Positions 38,752-47,269 of a stretch of 64,000 bases of DNA are shown piece by piece. A program made the translations under genes and the position numbers. Source of the stretch: Leptospira andrefontaineae (GTDB taxonomy: Bacteria; Spirochaetota; Leptospiria; Leptospirales; Leptospiraceae); assembly GCF_004770105.1 (NCBI RefSeq), contig NZ_RQEY01000005.1, positions 547,224 to 611,223 on the forward strand, read 5' to 3'. The notes beneath the pieces were generated by a model, which saw only the letters and a program-made list of their open reading frames with translations, ran no database searches and was not told the DNA's origin. Position 1 is the first letter of the stretch; every line of letters begins with the position of its first letter.

Positions 38752-39561
38752 TTGAGAACAAACCATTTCACTCGAATTTCTATATTCGGATCATTATTTT
38801 GTTTTATTCTATTTTTCCAATCCTGTGTAACCACAGATATAGAAGAGATTAATTTTCGCCAAAAAGGAAAGATCAAATTTTGGAGCGCCAAATCCAAGGA
38901 AGGTTCCAAATATTTAGAAGTACTTCGTAAATTAGAAGAATCGAATACTTCTTATTCAGGTGAATTTGATATACGTATCCAGAATTTTTTCCCTAAAAAG
39001 GACGTATTCTCTTTAGCTGGAAAAATATTCTATGATAAGCCGACCGGCAAAATGCAGATTGAGCTGACCGATAAACTTTTCGGGATCAGTGTTTCTAAAG
39101 TATTTAGCGATGGCCAAACGATCCGTATTAAAACTGTTTCCGTAGATAAGATCCATGAACAAACCATGGATGATATCGTATTATCCGATCCTAGTACAGG
39201 GAAACAAACAGTTGTTCCTTTTCCCGTAATCTATTATCTTCTCTCCAACAGAAACGCCGAATTGTTCAAACCACAATGGACGCTCGTTCAGCCCAATGAT
39301 GGAATTGTTCTCGTCAGAAAACCGGGAGAAGAATGGACTTACTATACTGCAGAAAACGGGATCCGTTCTGTGGAATGGGATTCAAGTGGTAAAAACGTAA
39401 AGGCAGTTACTAGTGTCCAAGGAGAAGTTGAATTTCCTCCTAAGACCACGATCACCAGAATCGTTTCCAGAACGGATGGAGCCGATCAGAATCGTATCGA
39501 AATTAAAATGAAAAAAGTATCCCGCACTGATAAATTGAACCAAGTGGTGTTCGGATTCTAA
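38752..39561 (+). CDS. Lipoprotein with LolA/LolB-like beta fold candidate
   Basis: 269 residues from a TTG preceded by the strong Shine-Dalgarno GGGAGG. Signal peptide ends in FFQSC with the acylated Cys near residue 25. The mature part is a long series of amphipathic strands (YSGEFDIRIQNF, GKIFYDKPTGKMQIEL, KVFSDGQTIRIKTV, WTYYTAENGIRSVEWDSSG) reminiscent of the LolA/LolB half-barrel that binds lipoprotein acyl chains. This is a fold impression, not a motif match. It follows the TPR protein, so an envelope-trafficking pair is plausible (inference). Confidence 0.65.
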   Translation: MRTNHFTRISIFGSLFCFILFFQSCVTTDIEEINFRQKGKIKFWSAKSKEGSKYLEVLRKLEESNTSYSGEFDIRIQNFFPKKDVFSLAGKIFYDKPTGKMQIELTDKLFGISVSKVFSDGQTIRIKTVSVDKIHEQTMDDIVLSDPSTGKQTVVPFPVIYYLLSNRNAELFKPQWTLVQPNDGIVLVRKPGEEWTYYTAENGIRSVEWDSSGKNVKAVTSVQGEVEFPPKTTITRIVSRTDGADQNRIEIKMKKVSRTDKLNQVVFGF

Positions 39562-39578
39562 TATTAAGGAAAGTGAAT

Positions 39579-40343
39579 ATGTTAGACGTAGAAAAAAACG
39601 GCCATATTTTAGAACTTTATATCAAAACAAACGAGACTAATTCTTTAGGAAGGGAGTTTTTCCGCAAATTTAGAGAAGTGCTTGAACAGGCGGAAAACGA
39701 CAGATCCGTAAAATCTATCCTTCTTTCCGGAAGAAACGATAAGTTTTTTTCAAATGGATTCGATCCTGAGATCTTCGTAGGCAAAAACTTGGAAGAAATC
39801 AAAGAAGTTCTAAGAGAAGCACTTGGTGCTTGTGGTAGAGTTTTATTTTCTCCTAAACCGGTCGTTTGTGCGATGAACGGTCACTCTATGGGGGTGGGAG
39901 CAGTAATTGCTATATTCTCCGATTATAGAATTCTCGTAGAGAAAAAAGGAAGATTAGGTTTTCCTGAATCCTTGATCGGTATCAATTTCCCATCCACCGC
40001 AGGAACAGTTTTGAAAGATCTAGTCGGAATGAAAACTGCTAGAGATCTTTTGTATAGCGGAAGGGGCCTAAAAGCAGACGAGGCTGTTCAAGTGGGACTC
40101 GTAGAAGAATCCGCTACTCCTGAAGAACTTATTACAAAAGCGAGAAAATGGTGTTCTCAATTCCAAGATATGGCAATGGAATCTGTAGTAGGAGTAAAAA
40201 TTGCTCTTAGAGATTCTCAACGTTTGCTTGCAGACACTCTAGAAAAAAGAGATGTGGATCTTCTTGCACAAGCAATTGCTAGTTCTAATGGACAGGAAGG
40301 AATGAAATCCATCCAGGAAAGAAGACGCCCGGTCTTTACCTGA
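39579..40343 (+). CDS. Enoyl-CoA hydratase/isomerase-family protein
   Basis: 254 residues from the ATG at 39579, chosen over the GTG at 39573 because AAGGA is better spaced. Crotonase fold: FSNGFDPEIF near 58, CAMNGHSMGVGAVIA near 99-113 forming the oxyanion hole, and LGFPESLIGINFP near 127-139. The fold catalyses hydration or isomerisation of enoyl-CoA in beta-oxidation, but crotonase activities vary and the exact reaction is unproven. A bidirectional terminator lies just downstream. Confidence 0.85.
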   Translation: MLDVEKNGHILELYIKTNETNSLGREFFRKFREVLEQAENDRSVKSILLSGRNDKFFSNGFDPEIFVGKNLEEIKEVLREALGACGRVLFSPKPVVCAMNGHSMGVGAVIAIFSDYRILVEKKGRLGFPESLIGINFPSTAGTVLKDLVGMKTARDLLYSGRGLKADEAVQVGLVEESATPEELITKARKWCSQFQDMAMESVVGVKIALRDSQRLLADTLEKRDVDLLAQAIASSNGQEGMKSIQERRRPVFT

Positions 40344-40350
40344 TATTAAA

Positions 40351-40375
40351 AAGCCTGGGAAAAACGCCCAGGCTT
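40351..40375. terminator. Intrinsic terminator, best on the minus strand
   Basis: Perfect nine-pair stem aagcctggg (40351-40359) with cccaggctt (40367-40375). On the minus strand it is followed by TTTTTAATA, so it most likely ends the AGPS-like transcript; the plus strand lacks a T-run. Confidence 0.8.
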
Positions 40376-40404
40376 CCTGCGCAAATCGGCTATCCTGCCT
40401 ATTT

Positions 40405-42099
40405 TTAAGAATGGAATAGTTTTCCCGGATTCAAAATTTCTTTTTGATCCAATACTTTCTTAAGTCCATTTAAAGCTTGTATTCCAGGTTTACCTAAGCT
40501 AGATTCGTACCATTTTTTATGATCGAAACCGACTCCATGGTGATGGCTGATCGGAGCTTTAAAAGAAGCGAATGTATCGGAAACGGATCTTTTCATTTTA
40601 AACCATTGTTCTTCCGGTTTTTTGGCATCCATTGGGAATAAGATCGTATAATACAAACAAGCTCCCTCGTGATAGCTATGGGATAAATGGCACATGGCGA
40701 TAGAACCTGGGATAGAATTTTGTAAAGACTCAATTCCAGCTTTATGAAGATCTTCTAACTTATCATAAGTGCTGGAAGTTTCCATTGTATCCACTCCCAT
40801 TCCGTATTGCATTATATGGTTTCGTAAGAAAGGCATATTATATCTGCTATGGATCCAGTTCTGACCTAGTTTTTCTCCGGCAAAGATGGCTCCGCTTTTT
40901 TTCCAAAGTTTTTTAAGACCTTCAAAAGAATGATCTACTTCCTGTCTGGATCCGTCCAATCCCACTAAAACAACACATTTGTTCTCTCCGATCCCAGCTG
41001 ATTTCAGATAAGAATTCTGCAGGAATTTTTTGAATTTGCGGATTGGTGTATTCTTCTTTCCTAATTCTCCGAGATACTCATAGAGTCTTGTTTCGTTTGC
41101 ATCGGAAAGTCTCATCATAGAAGTTTTGATCTCTTCCTGGTTCGCCTTCCTGATAAAATTGATGGAAGAAAGTAGGTCCGGAAATACTAATCCAAAATAT
41201 TTTCTAGTCTCTGGGATTTTATGGATCTTGATAGTAACTTCCGAAATAATTCCTAAAAGACCTTCGCTACCTGCGATGATCTGGTTCCAGTCCGGTCCGA
41301 TAGAAGATGCCGGTGCTCTTAAAGTTTCTACTGTTCCGTTAGGGCTGATCAGTTTTACTGAACTTAGTATCTCTTCTATCTTTCCGTAACGATTGGACTG
41401 CTGTCCCGCACTTCTTGCAGCGACCCATCCACCCAAGGTGGAATATTCGAATGACTGAGGGAAATGTCCTAAGGTGTATCCTTTTAAGTTTAGTCCATAT
41501 TCCAATTTAGGGCCGTAGATCCCGGCTTGGAAGGTCGCAGTCATGCTGATCGGATCGAAAGACAGTAGTTCAGTCATTCCTGTCATATCCAAAGATAGAA
41601 CTGCTTTTTGTCCTTTTCCTTTAATTACTTCCACACCGCCTACAACGGAAGATCCTCCTCCGAATGGAATGACAGTGATCTTATTTTTAGAACAATATTC
41701 TAAAATTTTAATAATCTCAGAATCTTTTTTAGGATAAACAACTCCGTCTACGAATGATTTTAGACTATTGAAGTGAAGTCTTAGAACATCGTAATAACTT
41801 CTGCCTGCGGAATGGAAAATTCTTTCGTATCTATCATTTTTGAAATTGCTTTTACCTACGATAGAACTTAGGTTTTTGATATCGTTCTGGCTTAGTTTGC
41901 CATTCGGTAGTTTGATATCATCTAAAGAGACTGCTGGAGTCTCACGGATTGAATCTAATTTAAATTCTCTTTGGAGAAGTTTGAGTATCTCCGGCATCTG
42001 TGCCTTTCTACCGAAGTCTTGATCGTTTGCACCCCAGGCATTCCATCTTAGGTTGGATCTGGAGTAGTCGATTTTGGGATTGAGCTCGTGGTAGAACAT
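40405..42099 (-). CDS. FAD-linked oxidase, alkyldihydroxyacetonephosphate synthase (AGPS)-like
   Basis: 564 residues. In eukaryotes and some bacteria this family makes ether-linked lipids by swapping the acyl of acyl-DHAP for an alkyl chain. Marks: RWNAWG near residue 20 as in AGPS, FAD-binding PFGGGSSVVGGVEV near 145-158, GWVAARSAGQQSNRYGKIEE, and the near C-terminal HHHGVGFDHKKWY near 520 containing the AGPS-type His triad. No acyl-DHAP transferase or wax synthase gene is next to it. GGAG lies upstream of the ATG. A bacterial D-lactate or glycolate oxidase-like role is the alternative. Confidence 0.82.
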   Translation of the reverse strand: MFYHELNPKIDYSRSNLRWNAWGANDQDFGRKAQMPEILKLLQREFKLDSIRETPAVSLDDIKLPNGKLSQNDIKNLSSIVGKSNFKNDRYERIFHSAGRSYYDVLRLHFNSLKSFVDGVVYPKKDSEIIKILEYCSKNKITVIPFGGGSSVVGGVEVIKGKGQKAVLSLDMTGMTELLSFDPISMTATFQAGIYGPKLEYGLNLKGYTLGHFPQSFEYSTLGGWVAARSAGQQSNRYGKIEEILSSVKLISPNGTVETLRAPASSIGPDWNQIIAGSEGLLGIISEVTIKIHKIPETRKYFGLVFPDLLSSINFIRKANQEEIKTSMMRLSDANETRLYEYLGELGKKNTPIRKFKKFLQNSYLKSAGIGENKCVVLVGLDGSRQEVDHSFEGLKKLWKKSGAIFAGEKLGQNWIHSRYNMPFLRNHIMQYGMGVDTMETSSTYDKLEDLHKAGIESLQNSIPGSIAMCHLSHSYHEGACLYYTILFPMDAKKPEEQWFKMKRSVSDTFASFKAPISHHHGVGFDHKKWYESSLGKPGIQALNGLKKVLDQKEILNPGKLFHS

Positions 42100-42233
42100 T
42101 GGGTCTTATCTCCGATTAATTAAAACGTTTCCAATAAATACGAATCTTTCCAGAGGGCAAGGTAAAAAGGATTTTCGATACAGATCAAATATCAGATGTA
42201 GGAACTCCTAGAAACCAACTCTGCATGAATGCC

Positions 42234-44243
42234 CTAAAGACGTTTTCTTAACTCTGCGATCTTTGGATCATCCGGTGAAAGAATAGAGGCCTCATCTAAT
42301 AATTTTTTGGCCCGAAAGGAATTGCCAAGTAGCCTATAAATATCCGACAGGTTGATCAGATTTTTTAGATGATTTGGAGAACGTACTCTTAATTTCTCTC
42401 CGAGCTCTGCCGCGGATTTTAAGTATTCAACGTCTTTTTTCTGAGTATAAGCCTTCTTCCAAAGTATAGAAGAATAGAATAGGAGCTCGGTTTCGGAAGG
42501 ATCCCAGGCCAAAGACTTCTCCGCCCATTCCGCAGCTTTTTTGAATTCTGATAATTTATCGTACCATCTGGATAGAAGTTTGGCTACCTGAGGGAAATAA
42601 CGTTCTCCAACTATGCCTGATCTTTTTAAACCTTCTTCTAAAACTTGTATTGCGCCCTTTGTGTCGCCTTTTTGGAATATGGACTCTGCTTCCGAAATAG
42701 ATTTTTTATCTTCCATATAAGGATTTCTGGAAGGATTATAAGAAATGGATAATATACTTAAATCGTCTGAAAGTTTTCCCCTGCTGATCAGTGATCTGCG
42801 GATAGTTTTTAATTCTCCGCCACTTTCTTCCACTGACGCAAGGAAAATTGTCTCATCTTCATTCATGACCCTCTTGCCTGAAAAATCCTCTTCTAATACA
42901 AGATCATCCCTACCGTCAGATCCGCAAAAGATCGTATCTCCAGGAAGCATCCTGAATGTTTGGACTTGTATTTTGGAGCCGAACATTTCAGAAATCCCTA
43001 ATTTACGAATATTAGATTCTGCTCCCAGGAACATTGCCTTTCCATCCCTGTATAGAACAGGCCAAGGATGTTCTGCATTGATATAATACATTGCCCCGGT
43101 AGAATGTTCTACTATCCCTAAAACAGCAGAGATCAACATAAATCCATCAAACGTCTCGAATACATTCTGTAGATCAATAAATGCTTCTTTCAACCAACGT
43201 TCCGGAGATTTGGATTGTATCTCTGGAGAAAGTCTAGTACGGCTAATGATAGAATTAAAAACCGAGCCTAAAACCAAGGCGCCTCCTGCACCCTGGATGG
43301 ATTTTCCCATCGCATCCCCGTTGATAAAAGCGGTATAATCCCTATCTTGTATCTTTACTATGTATGCGCTTAAGAAGTCCCCGCCAAGTTCGTAATCTTT
43401 CTCTTTGAAAGAGAATTTTTTATACTGATCCAATAAGAATTCAACTTTGACCGCTGAATTTTCCGAATTATCCAATTTGATTAGAGGCGAAAGAAGAAGT
43501 GCAGTTAAGAAATAATCTCCGTCCTGCTTTTCTTTTAAAGCCTGGATCTGCTGCATTTTCTCTGAAATTTCCCTATTACTTTCCTGGATCTTAAATCTAC
43601 TAACAAAACTAACGAATCTATATCTTTCCAATATTACTGAGAATACTAGGGTAAGAAGGAATGCAATCCCCAGATTTTGCATAGAGTAAGCGGCTTGAGG
43701 AGTGCTCAAGTTCGGAGAATATATCAGCGCGGAAGCAATAAATGAAATAGCGGATAAAATTAAGAAAACATAATATGATTTTTTCGGAAGAGGAACGAAT
43801 ACGATACTAATAAGGGCGATTTGAAGGCCAGACACATAATTTGGATCATCTGCAATTCTGCCCGTGAAAAAGGAGGTACAAAGAAGTAGATAGGCTATGA
43901 ATACATACGCCATTTCTAAACTATATCTCCGAGTAGGGATCTTGAATAATGTGTCCAAAAGGAGGAAGAATAAGCTAAGAACACCAACTAAGGAGAATCC
44001 GATCCGAAAATAAAAAAGTTCAGGAAATTCAGGATGTAATTTCTGGTCCGTTCCAAAGGCGAAACCCAACCATACAAAAATCGCAAGTACCGCACCCGGA
44101 TATTGGATGGAGCGAGTTTGTCTTTTTAGATCTTCGATGTATTCATTTTCATAAACATCTCGATCTGGGTCCTTCTTAAAAAAACCTAGAATAGAATTCC
44201 ATTTGTTTTGAAAACTACCTGCCCGAGAGGAAGTGTATGACAT
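42234..44243 (-). CDS. Membrane SpoIIE-type (PP2C-like) phosphatase with C-terminal TPR
   Basis: 669 residues. N-terminal region has about six membrane helices (residues 50-225). The phosphatase domain follows: FINGDAMGKSIQGAGGALVLG near 305-324 with the metal-binding Asp, YYINAEHPWPVLYRDG, and IFCGSDGRDDLVLEED near 445. The last 160 residues form TPR-like helices (AIQVLEEGLKRSG, AAEWAEKSLAWDPSETELL). SpoIIE-type phosphatases usually reset anti-anti-sigma factors, so this may be a membrane-input stress switch (inference); no partner switch gene is adjacent. Start ATG at 44243. Confidence 0.85.
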   Translation of the reverse strand: MSYTSSRAGSFQNKWNSILGFFKKDPDRDVYENEYIEDLKRQTRSIQYPGAVLAIFVWLGFAFGTDQKLHPEFPELFYFRIGFSLVGVLSLFFLLLDTLFKIPTRRYSLEMAYVFIAYLLLCTSFFTGRIADDPNYVSGLQIALISIVFVPLPKKSYYVFLILSAISFIASALIYSPNLSTPQAAYSMQNLGIAFLLTLVFSVILERYRFVSFVSRFKIQESNREISEKMQQIQALKEKQDGDYFLTALLLSPLIKLDNSENSAVKVEFLLDQYKKFSFKEKDYELGGDFLSAYIVKIQDRDYTAFINGDAMGKSIQGAGGALVLGSVFNSIISRTRLSPEIQSKSPERWLKEAFIDLQNVFETFDGFMLISAVLGIVEHSTGAMYYINAEHPWPVLYRDGKAMFLGAESNIRKLGISEMFGSKIQVQTFRMLPGDTIFCGSDGRDDLVLEEDFSGKRVMNEDETIFLASVEESGGELKTIRRSLISRGKLSDDLSILSISYNPSRNPYMEDKKSISEAESIFQKGDTKGAIQVLEEGLKRSGIVGERYFPQVAKLLSRWYDKLSEFKKAAEWAEKSLAWDPSETELLFYSSILWKKAYTQKKDVEYLKSAAELGEKLRVRSPNHLKNLINLSDIYRLLGNSFRAKKLLDEASILSPDDPKIAELRKRL

Positions 44244-44400
44244 GTATTGAATCGAACTCCGTTCGGTTTAAGTCCCTAAAATAAGTGGGAAATAAGAACC
44301 GGGTCTAAGCAGAAATTATCATCTGCTGATTTGGAGTAAAGAACTTGTGTAATTTCTAATGTCTTGACCGACCGAGTTCTCAAATCCAAACTGTGAATCT

Positions 44401-46035
44401 ATGGTCAAAACAAAAGGCGCTAAAACTTCTTCTTTTCCTATTTCTTCACAAGTTTTCGATACCTTAGTGATAGGGGGAGGGATCACAGGTGCCACTACTT
44501 TGTGGGATGCCACCTTACGCGGGTTAAAGGCAGTTTTAGTTGAGAAAAATGATTTTGCTTCCGGAACTACCCAAGCAACTTCTAAGTTGATCCATGGCGG
44601 TTTAAGATATTTAAAAAATGCAGAATTTGGGTTGGTAAGAGAATCATTAAGAGAAAGAAGAATTCTTGCTAAGATCAGTCCTCATGCTCTCAAAACATTA
44701 GGCTTTATTATTCCAGTATATTCTAATTCTGAAAAGTGGATCACCAATATTGGTCTTGGAATGTATGATTATTTTTCATACGATAGAAATAGAAATATCA
44801 GTTCGGATTCCTGGATCCCTAAATATAGATCTTTATCACCGGAAGAAGTTGTAATGGAAGCTCCTAGCCTTCCTAGGAACGGGCTCAAAGGTGGATTTTT
44901 ATATTATGATTACCAGAATACGAATCCTGAAAGGCATACATGTGAGTTTATTTTCTCGGCTGAAAAAAAAGGGGGGACGGTTCTCAATTATACTGAGTTA
45001 GTCGCGATCTCCAGGCAGGGAGAAGTTTACCAAGCAATTTTAAAAGACAAAAGAAGTGGCAAAACTTATCCAATATTTGCAAAAACTGTAGTGAATGCCG
45101 CAGGTCCTTGGGCGGATTTTGTAGAATCTCTAGCGGGAGTTGGAATGGACAAGGTGTTAGTCCGATCCAAAGGAATCCATATTGTGACCAGAGCATTGAC
45201 TGTTTCTAAGGCAATAGTCTTAAAGAAAAGGGACAAGACTCATATGTTTGTTCTTCCTTGGAGAGGTAAAACGATCATAGGAACCACCGACACAGTATTC
45301 TCAGATTCTCCAGATAAATTTAAGGTCACAAAATCAGACATACAAGGCTTATTAGAAGAAATTAATTTTACTTTCGGATATTCGGATCTAACTGAATCGG
45401 ATGTGGATTTTTATTATGGAGGAATGAGACCTCTTGTAGAAGATCCAGGTGAAAAATCAGATACTTATAATGCTTCTCGCAAAACTGAAATTTTAGATCA
45501 TAAAGAGAAAGGACTTCCTGGATTCTATACGGCTCTCGGTGGAAAATATACAACTAGTAGACATTTAGCCGAGAAGATCACGGACAAACTCTGCGAATAT
45601 CTCCCCGGAAAATTTTTACCATGTGAAACGGATCAGGTCCCACTTTCGTCCGGAGAATTTTCGGATCTTCTTTCTTTAGTCAAAGGGCTTACTAAAAAAT
45701 ATCCGAAACTTTCAGGCGAATATCTTGAAACCCTGGGAGCAAGATACGGAAGTTTAGCTTACGAAGTTCTCAAATACCAGAAATCTAATGATGAATCTGT
45801 AACCTTAAATAATGGGGAAGAGTTCAATACTGCGGAGATCCGTTATATTGCCTCCGAGGAAAAAATAGAGAAGGGAACTGATTTCTTCTTCCGTAGATCC
45901 GGAGTAGGGGTGCCTGGTGCTCCTTCTGCCGAATCACTTCATAGAATTGTGGAAGAATTGGGAAAAACACTCAGTTGGAATCCAGCTCGTAAAAAAGCGG
46001 AAAGCTCGGAGATACTCTCTCGTTACCATTTTTGA
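44401..46035 (+). CDS. glpD: Glycerol-3-phosphate dehydrogenase, aerobic type
   Basis: 544-residue FAD-dependent enzyme oxidising glycerol-3-phosphate to DHAP and feeding electrons to quinone. FAD-binding TLVIGGGITGATTLWDA near 22-38, SKLIHGGLRYL near 63-73 as in GlpD, GPWADFV near 237, and FVLPWRGKTIIGTTDT near 282. Divergent from the phosphatase gene with a 157-bp control region. Fits glycerolipid catabolism with the surrounding acyl-CoA genes. The Shine-Dalgarno is poor, so the start may lie further in (MVKTKGAKTSSFP is the first ATG). Confidence 0.94.
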   Translation: MVKTKGAKTSSFPISSQVFDTLVIGGGITGATTLWDATLRGLKAVLVEKNDFASGTTQATSKLIHGGLRYLKNAEFGLVRESLRERRILAKISPHALKTLGFIIPVYSNSEKWITNIGLGMYDYFSYDRNRNISSDSWIPKYRSLSPEEVVMEAPSLPRNGLKGGFLYYDYQNTNPERHTCEFIFSAEKKGGTVLNYTELVAISRQGEVYQAILKDKRSGKTYPIFAKTVVNAAGPWADFVESLAGVGMDKVLVRSKGIHIVTRALTVSKAIVLKKRDKTHMFVLPWRGKTIIGTTDTVFSDSPDKFKVTKSDIQGLLEEINFTFGYSDLTESDVDFYYGGMRPLVEDPGEKSDTYNASRKTEILDHKEKGLPGFYTALGGKYTTSRHLAEKITDKLCEYLPGKFLPCETDQVPLSSGEFSDLLSLVKGLTKKYPKLSGEYLETLGARYGSLAYEVLKYQKSNDESVTLNNGEEFNTAEIRYIASEEKIEKGTDFFFRRSGVGVPGAPSAESLHRIVEELGKTLSWNPARKKAESSEILSRYHF

Positions 46036-46076
46036 CTTTTAATCTAGTTTCAATCTGGTATCCCTAAGTAAGTACA

Positions 46077-47189
46077 ATGGATTTAGAAACTGCTTATTTA
46101 GTTTTTGGAATCGCCTTCGGCTGGATCTGGTCTTTAGGAATCTTACTTTCTCCTGCTTCTTTGGGGGAAAGAGTAAGAGCCTCCCTAATTATGTTTTGTT
46201 CTTCTTTCTGGCTTGTAGGAGCTGCAACATTCCTTTCCGGATTAGTTAAAACGTTTCCTGTATTGTATGCGATCCATATACCTTTTGCTTTGGGAATTGC
46301 GCCACTTCTCTATATCCATTTTCAAATCACATTACTTGGGCTGGAACTTTCTAAAAAAGAAATATTTCTTCACTTTCTACCGATTATAGTCTCTATAATT
46401 TCACTTTTACCTTTTTGGTTAGGAGGAGAAGAATTTAGACTTCGCACATTACAAGAGATCAGTCAGGGAAAGGTTTATTCTATCATACTGGTATTCTTGC
46501 AGATCACTCCTAAAATTTCGATTCTTTCTTATTTTCTACCTTTGCTTTGGATGTACAAAAGTTACTTATTTCGTTCGGAACAAGACGAGAATGAAGAAAG
46601 AGCCAGAAGAATGTTTTTAATCTTCATAAGTTTGGTTTGTTTTGTGATCTTTTGGGGACTCACCGGTTCCATTTTAAGAAGAATAGAATTTGTGAAAGAG
46701 AGTATATTCAGTCTTCCGGTACTATTAGTGGTAGGATTTTTACTTTCTCAAAGAGAACCGAATTGGCTTGGATTTGTAGGAAAAAGTTTAAGAGAAGTAC
46801 GATATAAAAAATCCAGACTAAAGGGAATGGATGAATCCAAGATTAAAGATCGTTTAGAAGCATTGATGAAAAGAGAGAAGGTTTATGCAGACGAGGATCT
46901 TACACTTTCTCAACTCGCAGAAGAGTTAGGACTGACCAATCACCAACTTTCTGAATTTTTAAACCAACGGTTATCGATGAAATTTTCAGATTATATCAAT
47001 TCATGGAGGGTAGAAGAAGCAAAGGTTCTGCTCTTAGAAGATCCGGATCGTTCCATTTTAGCAATTTCCGAATCGGTTGGATTCAATTCTAAATCTGCAT
47101 TTAACGAAGCATTTAAGAAATTTGCGGATTCCACACCTAGCGAATTCAGAAAAACTGCGGTCTTATATAAGACATCGTTAAAATTTTAA
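46077..47189 (+). CDS. AraC-family regulator with seven membrane helices
   Basis: 370 residues. The first 225 form about seven hydrophobic helices (beginning LETAYLVFGIAFGWIW), so the sensor is in the membrane. The C-terminal 100 residues are an AraC/XylS DNA-binding domain: LTLSQLAEELGLTNHQLSEFLN near 280 for the first helix-turn-helix and ILAISESVGFNSKSAFNEAFKK near 332 for the second, ending with TPSEFRK. This architecture is common in leptospires and Bacteroidetes-like phyla. Located between glpD and an acyl-CoA synthetase, it could sense a lipid or fatty acid (inference). Confidence 0.88.
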   Translation: MDLETAYLVFGIAFGWIWSLGILLSPASLGERVRASLIMFCSSFWLVGAATFLSGLVKTFPVLYAIHIPFALGIAPLLYIHFQITLLGLELSKKEIFLHFLPIIVSIISLLPFWLGGEEFRLRTLQEISQGKVYSIILVFLQITPKISILSYFLPLLWMYKSYLFRSEQDENEERARRMFLIFISLVCFVIFWGLTGSILRRIEFVKESIFSLPVLLVVGFLLSQREPNWLGFVGKSLREVRYKKSRLKGMDESKIKDRLEALMKREKVYADEDLTLSQLAEELGLTNHQLSEFLNQRLSMKFSDYINSWRVEEAKVLLLEDPDRSILAISESVGFNSKSAFNEAFKKFADSTPSEFRKTAVLYKTSLKF

Positions 47190-47197
47190 AATTCGTA

Positions 47198-47221
47198 CGT
47201 CCTGAGTTATACGCCAGGACG
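47198..47221 (+). other. Hairpin after the AraC regulator
   Basis: Seven-pair stem cgtcctg (47198-47204) with caggacg (47215-47221), ten-base loop, no T-run. It may be a weak terminator, a leader structure for the following synthetase, or chance. Confidence 0.4.
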
Positions 47222-47269
47222 ACAAATATCCAAGTCCACCCTATACTTTCCTCCATCCTAGGAGGTGGC

